Of a stretch of DNA of 64,000 bases, positions 54,811-64,000 are shown in pieces. A program made the translations under genes and the position numbers. Source of the DNA: Massospora cicadina (lineage: Eukaryota; Entomophthoromycota; Entomophthoromycetes; Entomophthorales; Entomophthoraceae); NCBI GenBank assembly GCA_022478985.1, contig JAKSZP010017397.1, positions 1 through 64,000 on the forward strand. The letters are read 5' to 3'. How positions within the stretch are numbered: position 1 is the first letter of the stretch; every line of letters starts with the position of its first letter. The notes under the pieces are model-generated. The model worked only from the letters and a program-made list of their open reading frames with translations, did not search any database and was not told where the DNA came from.

Positions 54811-57180
54811 CTGTTAACTAAGTGAACTTTTATACAATAAAAAAACGCCCAAAATCCATACAGCTATGCGGAATTAAGTTGCTAGCACCAAGAATGAACA
54901 GGATTACATCTTAAATTCTCTATCTACCTTATTATCAAACATGCACCTTTTACACCACCATCAAAATCATTTATGTCTTTGAGAGTTTTACTATCAGAGA
55001 AGGAATTCAAACCCAAATATGAAATTAATAAAGCCAAGAACATCTTATTAAGAGTTTAATATGATTTCCATCCTTTTTGGCAGAATAAATAATACATTGT
55101 GTATCATGCTTTGCATATTGTCCTAAGGCTAGTATGAAGCTTGTTGTTCCTATTTGGGATAATAGCCAAACTTTTAGATCCTCGCCTTTCTAAGATCAAG
55201 CTTGTCCAAGCAAACAAAATCAAAACTAATATCATTAGAATAATTCTCCACATCTCCAACCGCTTTCACAAATTACAACCATGACTATCTTCATGCTCAC
55301 TGATCGATGCTTATCCCAAATGGCTTGAATTGTCACATCTATACAAACTATAAAGTTCTAAATTATAGAAAGTAAACAAACTCAAGCAAAGTTGTCATCC
55401 CTGTTAAAGGATTGAAGGGTCTTTTTGTCTTTTCCATAGCAGGAGTAAATCCCTAACCTGTCTTTTTTACTTAGTTCACTTAAAAGATAATAGCTACCTT
55501 AATGTTATTGATTGTTGCTTTGTTGGACTTGAGATCAAAATTTACTAAATTAGGTTGTAAAGCACAGAAACTTCTATCATTATTTCCAGATCACTAAGCA
55601 AATGAATTTGGGATAAGACATATCCCTTAAAATCCACCAACTTGATTAGAAAGGGTGTTTCATCAACTAAGGTGTTATTGTATCATTGTGGGTAAAGGAG
55701 CCCTATTCAAAACTTAATTACTTAGTCACTAACCTGGATTCAACTGTTGAAAAGCATTTTTTTAGGTGCTCCTCTATTTCATATATAAGACTAAATAGGG
55801 ATTCCAGTTCAATTTTTTATAACAGAATAATGAGCTAAACATTTTTTATTACTGATTTCACTCTTGAATCTTCCTAATCCTTTATATAGTGTCTATAATT
55901 TATACAGTATAACTTTACAGTACCACTTATATGTAGTCGAAAATTTCATTATATGGACTTCTGAACCTTTAATATAGGTTTGTCCTTATTATTTTTTTAA
56001 TAAGTCAGCAACAGAGACATCTTAACTACAGCCAGCATGCTAATCGCATCTACAAGGATAACATCTGGATCTCAGATCCTCCAATAAATATTATGTCCTA
56101 CCCAAAACGTCCTTTTTTAGTAGGCTCAGAGTACTATCTAAAAAACTTATCACTCTACTAATTACAAGTTGGGTGGTATGATAGATAGTTTTTGGGTTAT
56201 TAAGAGGGGTGTTAGGACTAAAGTTCAAATTATGACAGAGGATTGAGACATCAAACAAGTACAATTAAAGACTATGATACCTCTATGGCTTTAGTAACTT
56301 GATCCCAATCCTATAAAATTAAAAATATGCTTCATAGAATCAGGAAAAGCCATCAGACAAGAAGAAAACATTTTGGGTGAAAAATTTGTCTCATAGGTCT
56401 CCAGATAACCAGCTCAACAAATGTCTTCTCAAATCTATATCTATATTAGCTATTTTACAATAAGGGCGTAATATAGTTCATACAAAATTTATTGATGTCA
56501 TGATAGTATCTAGCAAAATTCAAGTATATTCCAAGATTTAGGACGTTTATTCCCTTAATATTATATTTTCTCAATATTCATACATTGGGCTCTTTGTGGC
56601 CCTTACTTTCCTTTCCAAGCTCACCAGAATCCTTCCTCCCATCCTGGAAAAAATATGATGTTCCCTTCCAGGTATCCCAAGTCACCCAGTAAATCTCAAA
56701 AGCTGATATGGACATCAGTGACTCTGCCTCACAATCTTCCTCCTACAGTGAAGCACTTACTTTAGTCAGTTAGCGGTTAACACTAATGAAGGAGAAACTT
56801 CTGCCACGTCATGTAATCTGAAACTACTAGATTCTTTGGAAGTGGACCTTACCTTTTCATCCACTGACCACTATAAAATAAATTTTCCAGAATTCTCAAA
56901 GTCAGTTGAAATGTTTACAGCTGGGGCTTTTGTACTTGGCAGACGAACCACTATGAAATGAAATTTAGCCATGCCAAAACGGAAGATTTATACTTTACTG
57001 CTAATCTCAAGATTATTAAAGTTGTAGTAGGTTACTAACTGTATTTTAACTAATTTTTACCCCAGCCATATACCATTTCTTCAATTATCAGGATTTTATC
57101 ACCAAGAACTTCTTTGGCACATTACCCTTTCAGATACTCTACATACCAACTTGTAAAAATCTACATCACTTCTTCCACTT
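54811..57180. other. Unclassified AT-rich repeat-like DNA
   Basis: No ORF of note. 55800-55990 resembles 44270-44450. Short blocks recur near 56870 and 56945 (GACCACTATAAAAT / AACCACTATGAAAT), a hint of an imperfect local duplication. An old LTR is possible but not delimited. Confidence 0.4.
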
Positions 57181-58800
57181 TTGGCTACAAAAAATACATA
57201 CTAAACAAAAGAATCAACAACTCCTAAATGCCATGCAGTCCCAGCTAACTCTTCTTAATGAGGGAGTGATCAGATTCGTCCATTCCAAACTCTTTACGCA
57301 AGTTAATGACCTGGAAATTTTAACTAAAAATCAAATTGGAACTAGCTCTGATAAGATACAATCTCAAATTGACACCTTTAAAAATATTATTTGAGGAAAG
57401 AAATAAACTATACTGAGCTTAAGTTAAAAAACTGGGGAACGTTGGATAATAAACAAAATATATGGTAATCTAAGGATGCCTAGTGATTTCAACATTTCAG
57501 AATACCAGGAAAACCTGGGTCTCCCGGAATCCCTGTTGTACCTGGCCCCACTGGAAGCCCTAGTTCCCATGGGTGTCTAAGCATTCTGGGTTAACCTCCC
57601 CCCCTGGGCCTCCTGGGCCCAGTATTAGTTCTGGAATCCCCAAAGATAGATTCAACACCTTGTTGAATCAATTGGAACTATGTAATGGCCAGGTAAGACG
57701 CGTTTCTTGGAGAAAAGAGCTCACCAATGATGGAGTTATATTTAAGTGCTGAAGTTTCTTTATTCATTCATCATGGCCAAATTGAAGCTTTGTCAGCATT
57801 ACCCATCTCTATGCAAGGATAGAGGAGCGAAAAATCGCTATTCTACATCAATTTGATCTTTAGGGAAGAACTTTTAGTCTAAAAACAAATTTAGACTGCT
57901 AGGCCAAGCACTCACTAACAAGGCCAACCATAACGCCGCCCATGAGCATATCGACTTTGTTATATATGATGTAAATGAACTAATCCATCATGTAGATGCC
58001 ATTCACCTCATGGTTATCCTAGAGAAACCAAGTCCTCTCGGGCTGAATTTGTACCTCTCACATCAATCCATGTGTCACCAAGCAAGATCGTCCTGGAAAC
58101 TCATATAAACCCTCATAAGAAGAGAAATGCTAGTCCCTGGTTAAGCTAGTATCTTTTTTATGTACGCTTATGAGTGTTCTCTAAAGGATTCTACTGACCA
58201 TTAAAAGCATAAGCACTTATATACATGCCTTAGTCAAATTGCCCAAAGGATTATTGTTCCTCCATTAAAGAATTTTCTCACTTGGGAAGATGTTAGTGCT
58301 ATCTAATTTACAGAATTTTAAGGTGATTTTACTTTAGATAACCATAAATATGCATTTATAAGAATCAGCCTAAGTCAAGATGAATCTATCCAGAGTTTGT
58401 CCGACTTTTCTATCTTAACACTCAAACTCTAGTTGCAGGAAGTCTACTCACCTAGGACTACGCCATCACATTGGTCTTATCTGTGTTTAAATCCATTCCC
58501 AGCAAACAGTTGTACCTCAAGGCTGTAAAGCACAATCTTACTTCGCTGATTCAAATCAAGAAAGCCATCTATGAGAAGTTCCCAAGCTCTCTTGAAGACT
58601 GTTACCCTATTTTCTCTACACTAAATTTCTTTCCTCACATTTTATCTGTGGCGCCTTATGAGAATCTACTTAAAACAATTCTTGTGTCTAATGCAAACGT
58701 ACTAATCAAACCGTGGATAGCTTCTTCCATCGCCTTAAAAATGAAGCAGCAAAATATTGGTCAGCTTAGGGCAAGAGGCTCCCTCTGATGACAAATCACA
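57181..58800 (+). pseudogene. Decayed gag of an F-related element
   Basis: The leader near 57200-57400 reads as a helical Gln/Leu-rich stretch (MQSQLTLLNEGVIRFVHS). A collagen-like segment at about 57505-57570 has PGKPGSPGIPVVPGPTGSP. Capsid-like pieces follow near 58240-58430 and in the open frame 58471-58788. Their order is like the F gag (collagen-like part, then capsid). Stops are frequent. Confidence 0.6.
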
Positions 58801-58999
58801 TATGCTTTAACCTACCAAATCTATGTCTAGCGCCTCTGGCTGCTTTGTAATCGTTGCTCCTGTGAATTCTATGTTCCATCATCTATTAAAAGGCAAAAAG
58901 AACTCTAATTCAACTTACACTTAGAATAATCAATTACATAGACAAAATTTTTTATAGGTTTGCCTTTTGTCATGATTTTGATATGACTGGACAATAATC

Positions 59000-59529
59000 T
59001 TGGGACAGATAGGGCGGTCTAGGAAGAATTCGCCAAAATGATATCAGTTATAATTATTTGAGTGCCTCAGGATGGGGTGATATTAGGATATAACAGGAAT
59101 ATTATTGGATCACATCTAGTTAAGGTGATAGGGCGATGTTGACATTTGATGAATGCTAATTAAATCGCCTACAATTTAGGCGATAGAGAACTAAAGAATA
59201 ACAAGCCAAAACGAGGAGAATTGGTGGAACCAAATAGTCCAAGCTATGAGAGTGGTATCATCCTAAGCTGCTGTACATAAGTAAGATGGACGATTAAGAG
59301 AAGTGGGTTGTTATTAGGATAAAGTGAGTGAAACAGCGAGGATCCGCTGTGTTTATTATAGTAAATAAAATATTGTAGTGGGAGCAAGTGCCCCATAATT
59401 ATTTAATTAATTTAATTAATTGTTACCAAGGGCCATGATTGTCATATCGTTAGTCCTATTGCTCAGTGGGCTAAACCCTGTGCAAAAACCCCTTACGGCG
59501 TATCTCAAGGATTTCGCCAAATTCTAACA
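59000..59529 (+). repeat. 5' LTR of element J (start not defined)
   Basis: The end is clear: AATTCTAACA at 59520-59529, then G and a PBS. The start cannot be placed because the 3' LTR lies beyond the window. An AT-rich TTAATTAATTTAATTAATT stretch lies near 59401-59424. Confidence 0.6.
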
Positions 59530-59530
59530 G

Positions 59531-59548
59531 TGGTGCTCACTACAGGGG
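59531..59548 (+). promoter_or_regulatory. Primer binding site of element J
   Basis: TGGTGCTCACTACAGGGG, identical to the motif after the A-family LTR at 14737-14754. Confidence 0.72.
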
Positions 59549-59593
59549 GCCCATTGATCAGTTATAAAGTAATAAAAACTCAGTTGCCTGCTA

Positions 59594-60560
59594 TGTCGCA
59601 TTCAGTATGCTTTGATAAGGAATCTGCACAAGATGATGGGGCCATTGCATATGAGGAGTTGAAACTTGCATTGGACATTGTGATCAAAAGACAAGATGAG
59701 CTGCTCCAGGAAGTTTGCAGTGATAAGCTGACGCCATTTGATCATGAAGGAAATATTAATGGGTTCTTTCAATGATTTGAGCTTGCAACTGAAGGAGCCT
59801 CAGACCAGTGAAGGGCAAAACTGTTGATCTCCACCTTGAATGTCAGAAAGTGCTGATCAAGTTGTTTATTTCCTTCCAGATAGTTCCACTACATACCAAT
59901 AAGTCAGGGAGATGGTGCTGCGGTTGTTTGGCGGAACTGAAAAGATGTTGCAGTGGAAAGCCGAGTTATTGACCATTGGGTTTCAGCAAAATGAGACTCT
60001 CACCACATTTGCTGAGCGATTTATGGTGGAAGCACATGTGTTGATTGGGGAAGGGATTCTATCTGAAGCTGATGTATGCATTGCAATGTCCTCTGCGGTG
60101 AAGTCATACCCCAAGCTTTACAATGTCATGGCCCCATTGTTGGAGGACGATGTACCTCTTAAACTTATTCAGTTTGTATGTCACTTAGCTGTAACTTTCC
60201 CTCCACCTAATATTGAGCTGATTCACACTGCCACCGTGGCTGACCCTAACCATGTATGGGGAAGCAACCAGTCAATGCAGATTCTGCCAGGTTACTCACC
60301 GCAGTCCAACATCTGTCCCACAACTGCTGAGCGACATCTGACCAACTACTGCTTCATCCCTAATTACGCTGATTGACAGCAGGCATTCTACCAATGGGGG
60401 TCTGGTTACACTGATCATCTTTGGAATAACCTTCCAAGTGGGACAACTTATATTAAGCACAAACGTAGGCCCTATGGAGTAAGTTGTTTTAATTGTGGTT
60501 GCACCAGGCATATGGGATGATGGTGCCCCAATCTACAGATCCCTTATATATAATAGGATC
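59594..60560 (+). pseudogene. Element J gag (capsid and zinc knuckle)
   Basis: Better preserved than the other gags. The ATG at 59594 starts MSHSVCFDKESAQDDG. The N-terminal region is rich in Glu and Leu and probably coiled coil. The capsid piece at 59912-60376 has MLQWKAELLTIGFQQNE, TTFAERFMVEAHVL and VKSYPKLYNVM. The zinc knuckle CX2CX4HX4C lies at 60485-60526 (CFNC, His, Cys) and has a TGA inside it at 60518-60520. At least two more stops lie in the N-terminal part. Confidence 0.82.
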
Positions 60561-60989
60561 AATGTTATCAGGGAAAAGGCAGAGTGGAGCATAAATGGGA
60601 CTCTCTACTTCCGCTATCTTGAATTCAAATGTCCCACCTGAATCTTTCGTATTGAAGGCAGCAGAAGCCTCCCAGTATGACGATACATTCCTCTTACAAC
60701 TGCCGATTGGGGGAGTAAATGTGTTGATTCAAGCACAAGTCAAAGAAACAGATGACACAGGGTTTCCAGAGCAACAAAAGCCTTAGCTTGTCAAATGTTT
60801 GACTAAAACCCATCAGACCAGCTAGAACCATTTGAAGATGTGTTATCTCTAAGAAAATATAGGTCGCCTTTCCAGTAGACGCTATTATAACAGGATACCC
60901 TTAAGTTGATGCAGGTATTATAGGTTTCCTGGGAAAACGTGAACTTCTGAATGTACATGTAGTAAATAGCTAGCATTCATCTTACTCAG

Positions 60990-61450
60990 AGTGAACTTAC
61001 TGTGACGTTGTGGTAGCTAAAACCCAAGTATGAGCTATAGTTGATATGGGTGCTCCTGTCAACATTGTCTCCACCAAGTTAGTAGCAAAGTTGTCTTTAA
61101 AACCTGACATAGACCACCGGATGGTGTATGAGACCACTGGAGCGGAAACCACGGTCTCTGAGGGAGCATATAGCGCGCTTCCATTGCAGTTTGGGTCCAT
61201 TGTTACGGCTCTGATGGTAGTATTACCAAATAGCAACTATGATCTGCTGATTGGGACTGTTTTTATGCGACACTATGGGGCTGTCATTGACATGATGGAA
61301 GAAACCCAAGCCATCCTGGGACAAAAGATCCCCATCTATTTTACTTCCAGCAGAGTTCCAGATGACCCAATCCGCTCTAGTCAAATTTATCTCGCCTATA
61401 GCGATGGTGTGATTCCTGTAATATATTGGCATATGAAGTGGAAGACCTGA
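60990..61450 (+). pseudogene. Element J protease
   Basis: A retropepsin domain. The active-site segment AIVDMGAPVNIVSTKLVAK starts near 61034. DMGA at 61043-61054 replaces D-[ST]-G-A, explained by a single C-to-T change in a Thr codon. The partner blocks GAYSALPLQFG and YDLLIGTVFM follow at 61160-61268. The 134-codon frame 61046-61450 is open, so damage is limited. Confidence 0.8.
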
Positions 61451-62720
61451 ATGCTCCTAAACCAGATTTACGAGTACAAAGGGATTCTGCTACAAGCCTC
61501 AAACGCTTTGACTATCCCTTTTGGGCATCAGGTAATAATTGGGACAGAGCTTGAAATTAATATACTTGGAGTTCTTTATGGAGAGGTTGTGGAGCCCTAT
61601 CAACAATCACAACTCAAACCTCATGTGGCTCCTGGGTTACTGTTACCAGTGAAGAAGAAAGTGAAGGTGTTGGTAGCGAATCTGCAGAGAGAGGTGATGA
61701 AGGTTCAGTGGCACCAAGTGGTGGCTTACCTGCACCTGATTCCTATCGATAAGGTCCACCAGATACATGACTTTGGTTCTTGTGAAGATCTCAGCTTGCC
61801 TTTAAAAACCACCTTTGGCATAATGACTGTGGTTCCGCGGGAGGCGCTAACTGGTCTAATGGAGGATCAGAAGGATAGAGTGATGGATCTGTTTGAGAAG
61901 TATCACAGCATTTTTGCAACTGATGATCATGACTTGGGTTGCGCTCGTGGGGTATTGCATCAGGTGGACACAGGAGAACACCTCCTATCATGTCACAACT
62001 TATCACTCAAAGGCAGCAAAAGAAGTTGTATCTGCAGAAATAGATACATTGGTGGAACAGGGAATGTTGGAGCCATCAAAGAGTCCCTGGGCATCCCCAG
62101 TGCTAATTGTCAAAAAGAAAGATGGCTCCAATTGAGTAGTAATTGATTACTGGAAGCTTAACTGCATTACAAAAAAAGATTTGTACCCGCTACGCAAATT
62201 GATGACGCTTTAGATTAGTTAGGCGGGGCCAAGTATTTCTCTGCTATGGACTTGATATTGGGGTACTGGAAGATTGAGTTGCCAGCGGCAGAACAAGAAA
62301 AGTGTGCTATAATCACCTCAAAAGGATTGTTCCAGCCTACACATATGCCACAGGGTTTGTGCAATGCCCCCGCTATGTTCCAACGGGCTATGGACACTAT
62401 TTTGGGTGACCTAAAGCTGTCTTGCGTTCTTGTCTACCTTGACAATATCAACGTGTTTTCATGGATGTTCACGGAGCATCTTGGACACCTGGAGCAAGTG
62501 TTCCGCCGCCTTGCTGATGCTAATATCAAGATTAAGCCCTGAAAGTGCCACTTTTTCAAGGAACAGTTGGAATACCTTGGCTTTGTGGTAGACTCCAAAG
62601 GGCTTAGTCCTCAGCCTGCCAAGGTGGAAGCCATCCGCAAGATGACTCGACCAAGCAATAAAGTGGGATATCCAGGTGTTCTTGTGGATGGTCGGTTACT
62701 ACCAGCAGTTCATTCCCAAT
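61451..62720 (+). pseudogene. Element J reverse transcriptase
   Basis: The open frame 61451-62146 carries the connector and early RT (VMDLFEKYHSIFATDDHDLG) and then shifts frame near 61990. The RT core includes SPVLIVKKKDGSN, followed by TGA at 62134-62136 where Trp is usual. It goes on with a YFSAMDLILGYWKIELP-like block near 62235-62285 and GLCNAPAMFQRAMDTIL at 62350-62405. The active site is YLDN at 62435-62446, so the second catalytic Asp is Asn. The enzyme should be inactive. Confidence 0.86.
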
Positions 62721-63260
62721 TTTAGCTGTATTAGGGCTCCACTCTTTGAGCTACTTAAGAAAAACGCTGCCTTCAACTGGACGGATCAATGTCAAACTGC
62801 TTTTGATGTATTATGAACCACGCTGGCTAGCGCGCCTATTTTGCAATACCCTAATTTCAAAAAAGAGTTTATTGTGCAAATGGATGCTTTGCTTTCCACT
62901 GTGGGGCTGTGTTATACCAAAAAAGATGATGATGGTGTGGAGCACCCCGTTGCATATTTTAGCTGCAGTTTAACTGTCCCTGAACAGAACTACACTATGA
63001 CTGAGTAGGAGTGTTTAGTGGTAATCTATGCATATAAACAATTCCAGGTCTAACTCCACGGGGTGAAATTCAAAGTGGTAATGGATCATGCCTCCTTGCG
63101 CTGGCTACAGAATCTGTGGGAACCTGAAGGGCGGCTCGCGCAATGGGCTTTGAAGCTCCAAGTGTATGATTTTGAGATCATGCATCAGCTAGGGGCGAAG
63201 CATCAGAATGCAGACTGTCTTTCCCAATTACCCATGGTTGCCATTACAGCGGATGTGGCA
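62721..63260 (+). pseudogene. Element J RNase H
   Basis: The piece begins with FELLKKNAAFNWTDQCQ near 62745 and continues with VAYFSCSLTVPEQNYTMTE near 62950-63005, followed by a TAG. The last part is VVMDHASLRWLQN and WEPEGRLAQWALK in the open frame 63063-63377. Residue order fits the RNase H of Ty3/Gypsy pol. Two stops and one frameshift are seen. Confidence 0.82.
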
Positions 63261-63329
63261 GACATAATGTATGAAAAGATGATTGTGGGCAAATATCACG
63301 ATGAGCCGCTGCCTGTGATCAAAGTATTA

Positions 63330-64000
63330 GATGGGTTTAGGCAGGATACCTTCTTTTACAATGGAAAATTATATTAGCGGATTGGGGAATTGACGCTGAG
63401 TTTCCCAAAACCCTTTGCCAGGCCTGCATAATTATGGATGCTCATAGAGCGGTAGGTCATGGAGGGTTAAGAAAGATGCTGGAGTTCTTATGACCCCACT
63501 ACTATTGGGAGAGTATGCACTACGATGTGCTTGAGATGGTTGGTTGTTGCCATCAGTGCCAAGTGGAGAAACCATTCCACTGAAAGACCACATACCAGCT
63601 ATTCAAGCCTTGGTTTGCATGGCATACTGTTTTTTTAGACGTGGTGGGGCCTCTGCTGACTGGCGCAAACTGCTCCAAATATATAATAGTTGCCATTGAC
63701 CATTTGACAAGATGGGTGGAAGCATGGGCTATCAAGGATCTGGGGGCTGTCACTACTGCCAAGTTCATCCTGGAGTGTTTCATACAGTGCCATGGTTGTC
63801 CACAATTTATTCTAATGGACAACAGGACCAATTTCACATCACATATATTGGCCAAGTTGAATGAGCTCATGGCAATCTGTGGGGTCTTAAATACCCCCTA
63901 CCACCCTGAATCTAACGGTATGGTGGAATGGGTCAATGGGACCTTAATAAATATTCTACACAAGCTTGTAAATGAGCAGCCATCAGATTGGAGCACCCTT
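63330..64000 (+). pseudogene. Element J integrase (cut by window end)
   Basis: The zinc-binding domain has His residues near 63440-63462 (HRAVGHGG) and CCHQC near 63545-63560. The catalytic triad is present: Asp at 63638-63640 (FLDVVG), Asp at 63818-63820 (LMDNRTNFTS) and Glu at 63926-63928 (MVEWVNGT). The usual Arg after this Glu is Trp, and the usual SDNGT is MDNRT. Stops lie near 63374 and 63490. The reading continues past the window end. Confidence 0.84.

Overview
The window is eukaryotic, AT-rich and gene-poor. Almost all of it is nested, decayed retrotransposon DNA: Ty3/Gypsy-type LTR elements, two oppositely oriented LINE remnants, one SINE-like insertion and one piggyBac-like MITE. 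There are no operons, no CRISPR array and no convincing tRNA or rRNA gene. The Ty3/Gypsy and chromodomain-bearing pol sequences, the Tad-like style of the LINE pieces and the small intronless secreted-protein gene suggest a repeat-bloated fungal genome. The species cannot be fixed from this sequence. The only convincing non-transposon gene is an intact 315-codon secreted glycoprotein-like ORF at 7050-7997 (minus).

I use working family letters (A to L). 1-1230: 5' end and 5' LTR of a minus-strand family-A element. 1231-4844: right half and 3' LTR of chromovirus D. 4850-5157: part of the 5' LTR of element F, reversed. 5163-8774: unassigned DNA with a MITE and the host-like gene. 8775-13601: two head-to-head copies of family E, the right one with gag-pol relics. 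13602-24178: an A-family element (5' LTR, gag, pol, 3' LTR) carrying a solo LTR (G) in pol. 24179-28464: left half and 5' LTR of chromovirus D, minus strand. 28470-40601: the rest of F, carrying a D-like solo LTR, a non-autonomous element H and a SINE. 40703-43946: small LTR element K carrying another D-like solo LTR. About 44480-49090: LINE ORF2-like (minus) and ORF1-like (plus) relics. 49208-51461: candidate LTR and leader (L). 51462-54810: non-autonomous element I. 54811-58900: old gag relics. About 59000-64000: 5' LTR and gag-pol of element J, cut by the window end.

The main discovery is structural. One D insertion and the F LTR that hosts it are each broken into two pieces that now lie about 23 kb apart in opposite orientation. 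Matching target-site duplications remain: CTCCA for D, GGGTG/AAGTG for the A element inside D, and CCCAT/CTCAT for F. The two A LTRs that touch the D halves (83-1230 and 23031-24178) are both exactly 1148 bp. The third A LTR (13602-14733) is 1132 bp and sits in an unrelated E element. The simplest reading is an inversion by recombination between two inverted A-family elements, leaving a hybrid element at 13602-24178 with no TSD. A misassembly through the same repeat is the main alternative.

Most elements share a primer-binding-site-like motif beginning TGGTGCTCAC just inside the 5' LTR. Coding regions are full of stops and frameshifts. Several catalytic residues have been lost by G-to-A or C-to-T changes, so I see no element that looks able to move on its own.
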